Shown: one piece after another, positions 16,886-24,166 of the stretch
How the letters are laid out: each line of letters starts with the position of its first letter
Numbering within the stretch: position 1 is the stretch's first letter
Assembly: GCA_040387375.1 (NCBI GenBank)
Contig: JAZKDW010000052.1
Coordinates: 1-31,560, forward strand
Reading direction: 5' to 3'
DNA: 31,560 nt
DNA from: JAZKDW01 sp040387375
Lineage (GTDB): Bacteria > Pseudomonadota > Gammaproteobacteria > Burkholderiales > Burkholderiaceae_D
Position numbers and translations under genes: made by a program
The notes under the pieces: generated by a model
Told to the model about the DNA's origin: nothing
The model's input: only the letters and a program-made list of their open reading frames with translations
The model's database searches: none

Positions 16886-19444
16886 ATGGCAACCAGAAAG
16901 AAAACATTTCACGAAGCGATCGCCGACAAGCTGATCGAACTGCTGCAGCAAGGCGCCGCGCCCTGGCAAAGGGAGTGGGGGCCGGGTCCGCCTCTATCCC
17001 TGATGCCGCTCAACCCGGTCACAGGCGAGCGCTATCGCGGCATCAATGCGATCCAGCTGCTGAGCGAGAACCGCAACGAACAACGTTGGTTAACCCACTC
17101 GCAGGCCTCCGCTGCCGGCGCCGAGGTACGGCACGGTGAGCAGAGTACGCCGATCATCTATTGGGAATATAGCGAACAGCGCAACCGGACCGACGCCGAG
17201 GGCCGTCTGGTTCTCGATGCCAGCGGCGCACCGGTCCGACAGGATGTGAAGCTTGAGCGTCCCAGGCTGGTCCTCGCCGCCGTCTTCAACGCCGATCAGA
17301 TCAACGGCCTGCCGCAATTTGAGCCCGTGCAGCAGAGCCGCAGCGCCGAGGAGCGGGCCGGACAGAACCTGAAAGCGTCCGGCGCCCTGACCGGGCATGG
17401 CAATGTGGCCAACAGGGAGCAGTTCGCGACCGCGGACCTGTACTACGCAGCGGCGCGACACGAGCTGAGGAAGTGGTACGGCAATCTGTTGCGCCTCGCT
17501 GGCGATATCGGGCATCCGGTCGGCAGCCCTGAGTACGAGGCCAGAGAAAAATTGCGCGAGGAAATCGCCAGCATGATATTGGGCGATGAGCTCGGGCTGG
17601 GCCATGTCCCGAACCGCTCCCCCGGGTGCGTGGAAGCATGGATCAAATTATTGCAAGACGACCCGCTGGCGCTGTTTCGCGCCGCCTCCGAAGCCGAAGA
17701 GCTCGTGTTCCATGTGCTGAGCCAGAAATCGGAGCAGGAACAGGAACAGGAACAGGATCAGGAGCAGGCGCGCCAGCTGAGCGAGGGCGAACTCGACATC
17801 GTTGCCAGGCGCTTCGAGTTATTGCAGGGCGAACCGGCCGGCAAGCGCGAGGCCCAAGCGCTTGCCGCCGCCTCCGAACGGCACCTGAATATCACCCTGC
17901 CGCACGACTGGAACGGTGGTGTGAAGCTGGTTGGCTACCTGTACGACTCCCTCAACGGCCGCTCGGCGATTCCTGCATCCGGTGCGGCTGGCGGCGAACC
18001 GCAGTTCTGGGACGTCTACATCGAGCGCACCGGCGGCAGGCTTCAATGGGTCAGCAACTTTCCGACCAGGCGCGAGGCGGAACACCTGTGCGAGCGGCTG
18101 ACCCTGATCGACGCCTGGTCACAGCCTGACGAGCGCGAACAGGCAGCCAGACTGGACCGCATCTTCGGGCCGGCCACCGTCGACCAGGCCGCAACACACG
18201 GCCACAGCCATGGACGGCAAGCACTGGCGGTGCCGTATCGGGAAAGCGCGCTGGCGAAAGCGTCTGGCGCCGTGTGGGATACAGCCGCCGGATTCTGGCA
18301 TGCCGGGCCACAGGCCGATGCCCGCAAACTGCAGCGCTGGTTGCCGGACCCTGCAAGCGGACGGCAGGCGCCGGCCATGTCAGCGCGCGAGGAATTTGCC
18401 GACGCGCTGCGCGCGGCTGGGTGTCATGTCGACGGCGATCATCCGATCCTGAACGGAAAAAAGCAGGGGATCAGCGTCGCGGGCGACAAGCCGGGCGAAC
18501 AATCGGGATTTTATATCGCCCGCATGGATGGCCACCCGGCTGGCCATATTAAAAATTGCAGGACCGGCGTCGAGGTCACCTGGAAAAGCAAGGGTTATAT
18601 CCTTGCTCCGGAGCAGAGGGCGCAGATGCGCGCGGATGCAGCCAACAGGCAGCAGGCACGCGCGACCGCGCTGGAAACGCAGTATGAACAAATTGCGCAG
18701 GAAGTCAGCCAGCATCTGGGCGAACTGCATCCGGTGGTGCAGCCGACGCCGTACATGCAGTCGAAAGGCATCGCACCGCAACCCGGCGCATTCACCGACC
18801 GCGAGGGCAGAAAAACCTGCCTCCCGACCATCGACGCCGATGGCAGGCAATGGTCCATGCTGACCATTCATGAAGACGGCACCAGGGAGTTTCCCAAGGG
18901 GTGCCGCAAGGATGGATGTTTTCACCCGATCGGCGGCCTGGACGCGGTCGCCAGTGCGCCGGTCCTGGTGATCGCATCGGGTTATGCCAGTGCCTGCAGT
19001 CTGTCGGAGACCCTCGGGTTTGCCGCCGTGGCCACGCTGGAATTGGAGAACCTGCCAGCGGTTGCCAAGGCGCTGCACCATAAATTTCCCGACAAGCCGG
19101 TCATCCTTGCCTGCGACGATGAGCAACGCTGGTACCGGGGCCTGGCCTTGAGCCCGAACGCCGCAAAGATAGCCTTCGAGCGGGTTGCAAGCGAAGTTGA
19201 TGGTATCGCCGTGTTCCCGATTTTTGCACAGCACGAACAGGCTGCGCACCCAGGCAACTTTACCGATTTCAATGATCTTGCCACCAAAAGCGCCCTTGGC
19301 CGCTATGGCATCGAGCGCCAGGCGCGGGCGGCGGTGCGTGCGGCGGAGAAGAAGTACCAACAAGCCGTCCGGAAGAAGCAGATGCAAGCGCAGAAGCCCC
19401 TCCCGCGTCAGCTGCGGGCGCGAAAAACACGAGGCATGCATTGA
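16886..19444 (+). CDS. traC: TraC-like protein: ArdC-type N-terminus, DUF5710-like segment and TOPRIM domain, both catalytic motifs degenerate
   Basis: This 852-residue protein has an ArdC-type ssDNA-binding start (FHEAIADKLIELLQQG, then GINAIQL) and a metallopeptidase-like region. There the usual HExxH has become HELRK at 192-196, though Glu225/Glu226 of the downstream EE motif remain. An EQ-rich linker follows at about 283-294, a DUF5710-like stretch near VPYRESALAKASGAVWD, the TraC-family GDHPILNGK region, and a C-terminal TOPRIM domain. The TOPRIM signature EGYATA reads SGYASA (698-703), losing the conserved Glu; the Asp pair Asp744-Asp745 remains. RP4 TraC is a primase exported through the T4SS into the recipient. 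Here primase and peptidase activity are both doubtful, while a cargo role is still possible. The gene follows AGGAAG and is the penultimate gene of the operon. Confidence 0.85.
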   Translation: MATRKKTFHEAIADKLIELLQQGAAPWQREWGPGPPLSLMPLNPVTGERYRGINAIQLLSENRNEQRWLTHSQASAAGAEVRHGEQSTPIIYWEYSEQRNRTDAEGRLVLDASGAPVRQDVKLERPRLVLAAVFNADQINGLPQFEPVQQSRSAEERAGQNLKASGALTGHGNVANREQFATADLYYAAARHELRKWYGNLLRLAGDIGHPVGSPEYEAREKLREEIASMILGDELGLGHVPNRSPGCVEAWIKLLQDDPLALFRAASEAEELVFHVLSQKSEQEQEQEQDQEQARQLSEGELDIVARRFELLQGEPAGKREAQALAAASERHLNITLPHDWNGGVKLVGYLYDSLNGRSAIPASGAAGGEPQFWDVYIERTGGRLQWVSNFPTRREAEHLCERLTLIDAWSQPDEREQAARLDRIFGPATVDQAATHGHSHGRQALAVPYRESALAKASGAVWDTAAGFWHAGPQADARKLQRWLPDPASGRQAPAMSAREEFADALRAAGCHVDGDHPILNGKKQGISVAGDKPGEQSGFYIARMDGHPAGHIKNCRTGVEVTWKSKGYILAPEQRAQMRADAANRQQARATALETQYEQIAQEVSQHLGELHPVVQPTPYMQSKGIAPQPGAFTDREGRKTCLPTIDADGRQWSMLTIHEDGTREFPKGCRKDGCFHPIGGLDAVASAPVLVIASGYASACSLSETLGFAAVATLELENLPAVAKALHHKFPDKPVILACDDEQRWYRGLALSPNAAKIAFERVASEVDGIAVFPIFAQHEQAAHPGNFTDFNDLATKSALGRYGIERQARAAVRAAEKKYQQAVRKKQMQAQKPLPRQLRARKTRGMH
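17732..17767 (+). repeat. CAGGAA hexanucleotide tract in the traC-like gene (Gln-Glu linker)
   Basis: Alternating Glu and Gln codons, dominated by repeated CAGGAA, encode a charged linker between the metallopeptidase-like and DUF5710-like parts. Slippage by one unit would change the protein by two residues and keep the frame. Confidence 0.8.
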
Positions 19445-19501
19445 GTCGCCGCCGGCAAGGAAGTCCACATTCAACCCCAAACTGAATAAAGGAATCGAAC
19501 C

Positions 19502-21199
19502 ATGATCATGAAAACCGTTTTCTCGCGCACACTGGGTCCGCTCGGCGGAAAGATCGTCCCGGCAGCGTCGACACCGCTCTCGTCAACGGGAGCGAACTCT
19601 GCCAGTCCGTTCGGGCTGACGCAATCATCGGTTCGTGCATTCCACGACGTGCCGACGCTGAAGTTCCATGGGCCGCTGCTCATGTTGCCGACCACGGCCG
19701 CCGGCCAGGCTGCGCTGGAGAAGGTCAGCTTGCGGGATTCCGTACTGCGGGGCAGCAGAGATGGTTGGGAGCAAAGTGTCGCAGACCTCAATGTGTCAGC
19801 CTTCAAGGCCCCCACATCCCTGACCGGCCAATTCGGCCTGACGTACACCGAAACCGTTGGGCTCTCCCTTGCCGTGCTCCAGGCCGGCACCAAACTGGGC
19901 GTCTACCTCGATACCCCAGCCGTGGCATCGCTGATGTTCAACCTGTTGTCGCCGCTGCCGGTCGAGACGCAGTTGACCGGCGAATTTGAAAAATTCGCGC
20001 ACGCGTTGGGGGAGCGCGTACTGCCTGACACACCAATTCTTTCAGCCGCCGGCAATTGGCACGAGCGCCCCGGCGCCGAGCGGCTGGAAGCGGTGAAGAC
20101 AATGTTCAGCCACGTCTACAAACTGGCTCGGGAAACCGGGATTGCGCCTGACTCGTCGCATACTGTGCGGCTTCAGTGGGACGAGGGAACATCGCCGTTT
20201 TCAGCTTTTTTTGCCGTCCTCCCCAGAATTGGGGTGGCAAGCGGCAACGAGGGCGGCCACGGCCATGTGAACCTCTCGCGCCAACTGATCGACGCCGACT
20301 CCAGGGCCTTCGCCGAGCACTTCGGAGACGCCGAGGGGCTCAGGGATCTGGCCGCGGCAATGATCATGCCGCTCCTCAGCCACGAAATCTTTCATGCCAG
20401 CCAGCACGCCAGCCTGGAAATCCTCAATGGAAACAAGCAGGCATCGGAAGCGCAATGGACACAAGCGGTGCAACGCGCAATTTCCATCGGCACCCAATCC
20501 GTCATTTATACCGAGGGTCTTGCAATATATTCCGGCGAATCCGCCGTGCTGCCCCAGTTGCTGCACGAAAAAGAAGCGTGGGCCCTGACCTTTGGCGTCA
20601 TGAAAACCATGATCAACAGTCCCGCGGTGCCAGACCGCTACAAATCTCCGATGGTGGACCTCATCGCCAATAATTTCGATAAATTCAGTCCCTTCCATGG
20701 GGTCGGGCCGGCACTGAAACCCATGTTGCCCAGCGGCGAGCTGTGGGACAGTGGCCATAAACTCTGCGTCAGGACATCAGTTTTCGAAGAGGCATTCAAG
20801 CGAGAGAAAGTGATGGAATACCTCTCCAGCCCGGCTCGGGTTATCGCGCCTGAAAAGGAAAAACAGCGTCTGGTCGTGATGGCCGGCCAGCGGATCATCC
20901 AGAGCGAACAATCCGGCAGATGGCATGACGACAAAGCGGAGGACGCGGGCAATATGAAGCCGGGTATCTATAACCTGCATGCAGCTATGCCGGCCGACAA
21001 ATACAAAAATCACGATGGCATGATCGTCCACGCCGACCAGGATGCGGTCTATCAGAAAACCGGGCAAGGATTGGTCAGGCATGCCATTGGCGATTTCGAC
21101 AAAGTGCCTGTTATCGGAGACATGAAAAAAATTTCTTACGACAAGGGGAGGGTGGTGGTCGGGTCGTCGTCGGTCACGCTGGGAAGAGGCATTTCCTGA
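19502..21199 (+). CDS. Putative zinc metallopeptidase with C-terminal KfrB-like module; candidate T4SS substrate
   Basis: I do not recognise a named family for this 565-residue protein. HEIFH at 294-298 fits the HExxH zinc motif, and Glu338 in YTEGLAIY, 40 residues on, fits the third ligand of gluzincins, where EGLAxY is common. Residues about 1-45 are a Ser/Thr/Pro-rich leader without a classical signal peptide. Residues 456-565 match the end of the 13220-14257 protein over the same length at about 50% identity, including HDGMIVH, DAVYQ, FDKVP and LGRG. The start follows AAAGGAATC 57 bp after the traC stop, so it can belong to the trb operon as its last gene. No immunity-like small gene follows. 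Inference: a protease domain joined to a targeting module. A housekeeping peptidase is less likely given this context. Confidence 0.72.
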   Translation: MIMKTVFSRTLGPLGGKIVPAASTPLSSTGANSASPFGLTQSSVRAFHDVPTLKFHGPLLMLPTTAAGQAALEKVSLRDSVLRGSRDGWEQSVADLNVSAFKAPTSLTGQFGLTYTETVGLSLAVLQAGTKLGVYLDTPAVASLMFNLLSPLPVETQLTGEFEKFAHALGERVLPDTPILSAAGNWHERPGAERLEAVKTMFSHVYKLARETGIAPDSSHTVRLQWDEGTSPFSAFFAVLPRIGVASGNEGGHGHVNLSRQLIDADSRAFAEHFGDAEGLRDLAAAMIMPLLSHEIFHASQHASLEILNGNKQASEAQWTQAVQRAISIGTQSVIYTEGLAIYSGESAVLPQLLHEKEAWALTFGVMKTMINSPAVPDRYKSPMVDLIANNFDKFSPFHGVGPALKPMLPSGELWDSGHKLCVRTSVFEEAFKREKVMEYLSSPARVIAPEKEKQRLVVMAGQRIIQSEQSGRWHDDKAEDAGNMKPGIYNLHAAMPADKYKNHDGMIVHADQDAVYQKTGQGLVRHAIGDFDKVPVIGDMKKISYDKGRVVVGSSSVTLGRGIS

Positions 21200-21239
21200 G
21201 CGGGTAGCTGCGATTGAGTGACGCGCAGAAGATTTCGTA

Positions 21240-21268
21240 GGGTGGAAAAGCGCAGCGCTTTTCCACCC
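21240..21268. repeat. Near-perfect 13-bp palindromic repeat (GGGTGGAAAAGCG family)
   Basis: Arms GGGTGGAAAAGCG and CGCTTTTCCACCC flank CAG. It lies between the converging ends of the T4SS operon and phaB, so it may act as a bidirectional terminator, although there is no U-tract. Related units occur at 24021-24050 and, inverted, at 24087-24113, showing that it is a dispersed repeat. Confidence 0.8.
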
Positions 21269-21280
21269 TGCGGGCTTATC

Positions 21281-21318
21281 AATTACTACCGTCTTTCCCG
21301 CGCAAGCGGGAATCCATA
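21281..21318. repeat. REP-like element with TTTCCC-N8-GGGAAT core
   Basis: This 38-bp element matches 23927-23964 with only three differences. Its core at 21294-21313 is a short palindrome of the TTCCC-N8-GGGAA type that is frequent in intergenic DNA of betaproteobacteria. It marks the right edge of the T4SS block. Confidence 0.8.
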
Positions 21319-21382
21319 GTGAGCCCGCATCACACGATGCCTTCACAGCGAATTCGAATCCCTCCAGCCCCACCGCATCACC

Positions 21383-22123
21383 TCAGTACATGTGCTGTCC
21401 GCCATTGATGGCGATATTCGCGCCGGTCAAAAATCCCGCTTCATCCGACGCCAGATACGCCACCAGGCCGGCGACTTCCTCCGGCCGGCCAAGACGGCCC
21501 ATTGGAATTTGCGGCAGGATTTTATTGTCGAGCACTTCCGTCGGAATCGCCTGTACCATCAACGTGCCGATGTAACCGGGGGAAATCGTGTTGACAGTCA
21601 CTCCTTTGCGCGCCACTTCCAGTGCAAGCGCCTTCGTGAAGCCATGCATGCCAGCCTTGGCGGCGGAATAATTGGTTTGGCCGAACGCCCCCTTCTGCCC
21701 GTTGACCGAAGAGATATTGATGATCCGCCCCCATCCGCGCTCGACCATGCCCTCACACACCGGCTTGGTCATGTTGAAGACAGAGTCGAGATTGGTGCGC
21801 ATCACCGCATCCCAGTCGGGCTTGTCCATTTTCTTGAACGACATGTCGCGCGTGATGCCGGCATTGTTGACCAGCACATCGATGGCGCCGATGTCCTTTT
21901 CAATGCGAGCGATACACTCCTGCGCAGAAGCATAATCCGCAACATCGCACGGGTAGGCGCGGAAGTTGTAATGAAGTTGTTCCATCCTGGTCAACCAATC
22001 GTTCGCCTTCTTGTTGCCGGGTGAATAGGTAACGACCACGCGGTTTCCTGACGTCGCCAATTTGCGGCAAATCATTTCGCCCAAGCCACCCATGCCACCC
22101 GTTACCAAAGCTGTTTTTGACAT
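21383..22123 (-). CDS. phaB: PhaB-type acetoacetyl-CoA reductase (SDR family)
   Basis: This 246-residue short-chain dehydrogenase has the PhaB length. It reduces acetoacetyl-CoA to (R)-3-hydroxybutyryl-CoA with NADPH for polyhydroxybutyrate synthesis. The Rossmann loop TGGMGGLGE is at 8-16, NNAG at 86-89, and the catalytic residues Ser139, Tyr152 and Lys156 are in place. The family end GANIAINGGQHMY is present. I chose ATG 22123 because AAGGATGGGA precedes it; the longer frame from 22231 adds 36 residues with no counterpart in PhaB. There is no phaC or phaA beside it. It points toward the T4SS operon and is separated from it by repeats. Confidence 0.93.
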   Translation of the reverse strand: MSKTALVTGGMGGLGEMICRKLATSGNRVVVTYSPGNKKANDWLTRMEQLHYNFRAYPCDVADYASAQECIARIEKDIGAIDVLVNNAGITRDMSFKKMDKPDWDAVMRTNLDSVFNMTKPVCEGMVERGWGRIINISSVNGQKGAFGQTNYSAAKAGMHGFTKALALEVARKGVTVNTISPGYIGTLMVQAIPTEVLDNKILPQIPMGRLGRPEEVAGLVAYLASDEAGFLTGANIAINGGQHMY

Positions 22124-22426
22124 ATTCCCATCCTTAAGAATTGTGAGGACTAAAAAAGCACCTGCCTTAATGAAAGAGTTGATTAAGGAAAGCAATCCAA
22201 GGATGGTAGGAGGCTGTGCCTGGTTGGACATTGAGAATGATCAAGAATTAATTCAAGTCAACTCTGATAAAAAAATAATTCTCTTGCCAGCCTGCCACCC
22301 TGGGCAGTACTATTCGCGCTTACATTAAGACTTGGGTTGACGCCCAAACCAACCTGCCAATCCGGGCAAGGTGGTCTGCTAAAAGCAAATGTGGCTCATC
22401 GAAGAGCAACCAAGCGGCAAGCGTCG
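22124..22426. other. Divergent intergenic region between phaB and the DUF3293 gene
   Basis: This AT-rich stretch must hold the phaB promoter reading left and the DUF3293 promoter reading right. TTGGG and CCCAA at 22332-22347 form a weak inverted repeat. The 88-codon frame running through it on the plus strand starts inside phaB and has no family resemblance. I see no RNA gene or riboswitch. Confidence 0.5.
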
Positions 22427-22451
22427 ACCCTCTGCCATGGAGGGTTTTTTT
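22427..22451 (+). promoter_or_regulatory. Hairpin covering the Shine-Dalgarno of the DUF3293 gene, followed by a T-tract
   Basis: ACCCTC at 22427-22432 pairs with GAGGGT at 22440-22445 around a seven-base loop, and T residues run to 22451, just before the ATG at 22452. The right arm contains the GGAGGG that is the only good ribosome-binding site for this gene. The hairpin can therefore act as an intrinsic terminator or as a lid on translation initiation. Confidence 0.55.
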
Positions 22452-22877
22452 ATGTCCGCTTTATCCCTGGAATTGATCGCCGCATATCGAGCGACCGACT
22501 ACCGTGTCTACGCATCACCCGAACCGGACTTCATCCTCCGCATCGATTGTCATTCGCCCGAACTGGCGAGTCTGCATGCGGCGCGTGGCGTCACCGGTTC
22601 TGCGCACCTGACCGCCTGGAACCCGCTGGGCGCACCCACCCCGCTGGAGATAAATCGTGCGGCGCAAGGACTGATGCTGGCCGACCTGCTTGCGCTGAAC
22701 GCCGCCACATTGCCGGGATTTGGCGTGAACCAGGCCGAAGAGTGGCCCGGTGAAGAACATGTGCTTGCGATCGGCGTGAGTCGTGACGACGCGATCGGCC
22801 TCGGGCGAAAATACAATCAGAACGCGATCGTGTGGAGCGGCGTAGATGCGATCCCGGAACTCATACTTTTAAAGTAA
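22452..22877 (+). CDS. DUF3293 domain protein
   Basis: This 141-residue protein of the DUF3293 family is cytoplasmic and of unknown function. The family pattern is visible from LIAAYRATDYRV near the start, through TAWNPLG in the middle, to WPGEEHVLAIGVSRDDAIGLGRKYNQNAIVW. The ATG at 22452 has GGAGGG seven bases upstream; the upstream in-frame ATG codons at 22389 and 22437 lack one. It is unrelated in context to its neighbours and is probably transcribed alone. A decayed metK fragment follows 21 bp later. Confidence 0.85.
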   Translation: MSALSLELIAAYRATDYRVYASPEPDFILRIDCHSPELASLHAARGVTGSAHLTAWNPLGAPTPLEINRAAQGLMLADLLALNAATLPGFGVNQAEEWPGEEHVLAIGVSRDDAIGLGRKYNQNAIVWSGVDAIPELILLK

Positions 22878-22898
22878 TCGAAAACAGGCGTAGCGGGG

Positions 22899-23200
22899 GA
22901 TTTGAAAGTGCGGCAGGCAGTTGGGGAACACATCATGCGCCCGGTCGGGCCCAGCGATGCCTGATCCAGATTGCCTATGCGATCGGAGTGGCTCAGCCAG
23001 TGAGCTTCCTGGTTGATACATTGGGAACTGGAGAGAAGGACGATGCGGAAATAAGCGCGCTCCTGCTGGCCGAATTCGACCTGACCCCGGCCGGCATCAT
23101 CAGACATCTGGATCTGCGCCGTCCGATCTATCGGCAAACGGCAGCGTACGGGCATTTCGGGCGAACGGATGTCGTGCTGCCGTGGGAGCTTGTGTCGTAG
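22899..23200 (+). pseudogene. Decayed S-adenosylmethionine synthetase (metK) remnant with internal deletion
   Basis: In one frame, 22899-22961 reads like a central MetK segment (VRQAVGEHIMRPV). In a second frame, from about 22945 to 23200, it reads as the C-terminal domain: RCLIQIAYAIGVAQP, then DLRRPIYRQTAAYGHFGR and a terminal PWELVS. The segment that should lie between them, containing the glycine-rich GG and SGKD motifs, is absent, and the N-terminal half is missing. This is a double truncation plus frameshift, so no active enzyme can be made. The DTLGTGEKDD stretch looks different from the usual betaproteobacterial MetK, so a foreign or duplicate copy is possible. A functional metK must be elsewhere. 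Confidence 0.82.
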
Positions 23201-23248
23201 TTGGCGCATGAAACCGGATCAGATCTTTGAAACTATAGGGGGGAAATT

Positions 23249-23740
23249 ATGGCGACAATATGGAAAGAAGAAGACGTCACGCTGGAAAACCTTGCGTCCC
23301 ACATCACGGACTCAGGCCTGACCTCGATGCACCTCGAAGAGAACAGAATCCTGTTACGCACCGACACAGGAACCGGCTTTTCGATCGCCCTCGACGAAGA
23401 GCAAAAATTCATACGCATCAGTACGTATCTGCCGCTGGACAAGAAGCAATCCAGGGACAAGAAGCTTGCACTCGAACACCGGTTCAACGAAGAGATCATG
23501 CTGCCCACATTCTGTGTGGATGAAGATGATGACTTGCACGTCCTCTATGTGATGAGTTACCGCTTCGGATTGATCGCCGGGCAATTCATGTCCATCGTCA
23601 ATCGCTTCGACTCACTGCTTGAATACATCGTCCGATCGCAGAATGAAGACCGCATCATCAGGCTCGGTGCGGGGAGAGAGGAAGACGACGTGCCCGCTCT
23701 GGACAACCGGCCTGGTGCGGAAGGGGTGCTGTTGAATTAG
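23249..23740 (+). CDS. YbjN domain protein
   Basis: This 163-residue cytoplasmic protein is of the YbjN family, which is structurally like type III secretion chaperones; the biochemical role is unresolved. Typical pieces are the start LENLASHITDSGLTSMHLEE, the strand pair around FIRISTYLPL, and the later DLHVLYVMSYRFGLIAGQF. The C-terminal tail is acidic and poorly conserved. A strong GGGGGG lies ahead of the ATG. It follows the metK remnant and is probably monocistronic. Confidence 0.82.
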   Translation: MATIWKEEDVTLENLASHITDSGLTSMHLEENRILLRTDTGTGFSIALDEEQKFIRISTYLPLDKKQSRDKKLALEHRFNEEIMLPTFCVDEDDDLHVLYVMSYRFGLIAGQFMSIVNRFDSLLEYIVRSQNEDRIIRLGAGREEDDVPALDNRPGAEGVLLN

Positions 23741-23852
23741 TCGTTGCCAGGCTAGCGTTTTCGGGCGAAGGATCTGCGATGAAATAGGTTTCGTAGATGC
23801 TGGTATCGCAGTCAAGGCTGGCGGGATATGGTTGAAGACTCCGTTACGCAGG

Positions 23853-23871
23853 CGTGAGGCAATGCCTCACG
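23853..23871. repeat. Short perfect palindrome CGTGAGGCA/TGCCTCACG
   Basis: Nine-base arms flank a single A. It lies 113 bp after the ybjN-like gene and could act as a terminator stem, but no T-tract follows. It is the first of several palindromes in the gene-free stretch 23741-24166. Confidence 0.7.
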
Positions 23872-23926
23872 AAACCCCTGTTTCACCCTGCGCGGGAATG
23901 ACGATGGTAACAATGGAGATCGTATA

Positions 23927-23964
23927 AATTACTACCGCCATTCCCGCGCAGGCGGGAATCCATA
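23927..23964. repeat. REP-like element, second copy
   Basis: This is the partner of 21281-21318 with three differences in 38 bases. The core ATTCCC-N8-GGGAAT at 23940-23959 is a palindrome. A partial copy in the opposite orientation lies at about 23889-23911 (GCGCGGGAATGACGATGG), so the two make a BIME-like inverted pair. Confidence 0.8.
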
Positions 23965-24020
23965 ACCCGCCAGCACCGGAATGAGGCCGATAGTGGCACC
24001 CCCCTTGCACGCAGCAGTCC

Positions 24021-24113
24021 GTAGGGTGGAAAAGCGAAGCGCCTTCCGCCAAGCAGCAGTCGCAATTGCCAATAGTGATCGATCATGGTGAAAAGCGCTT
24101 CGCTTTTCCACCC
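24021..24113. repeat. Inverted pair of GGGTGGAAAAGCG-family repeats
   Basis: The unit GTAGGGTGGAAAAGCGAAGC starts at 24021. Its reverse complement, GCTTCGCTTTTCCACCC, ends at 24113. Both are relatives of the palindrome at 21240. The pair can fold into one long stem about 50 bp upstream of the next start codon. Confidence 0.75.
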
Positions 24114-24166
24114 AACGAAGAAGCGAAGAAGCCGCAAGCAAACCCAACAAAAAAAAGGACGCCCCC

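Noticed and set aside
22062..22328. 88-codon plus-strand frame upstream of the DUF3293 gene
   Set aside because: It begins antisense inside phaB, has no homology and runs through the likely divergent promoters.
23741..24166. Possible CRISPR array from repeated palindromes
   Set aside because: The repeats are few, of different families and orientation, and not regularly spaced by unique spacers. No cas gene is present.
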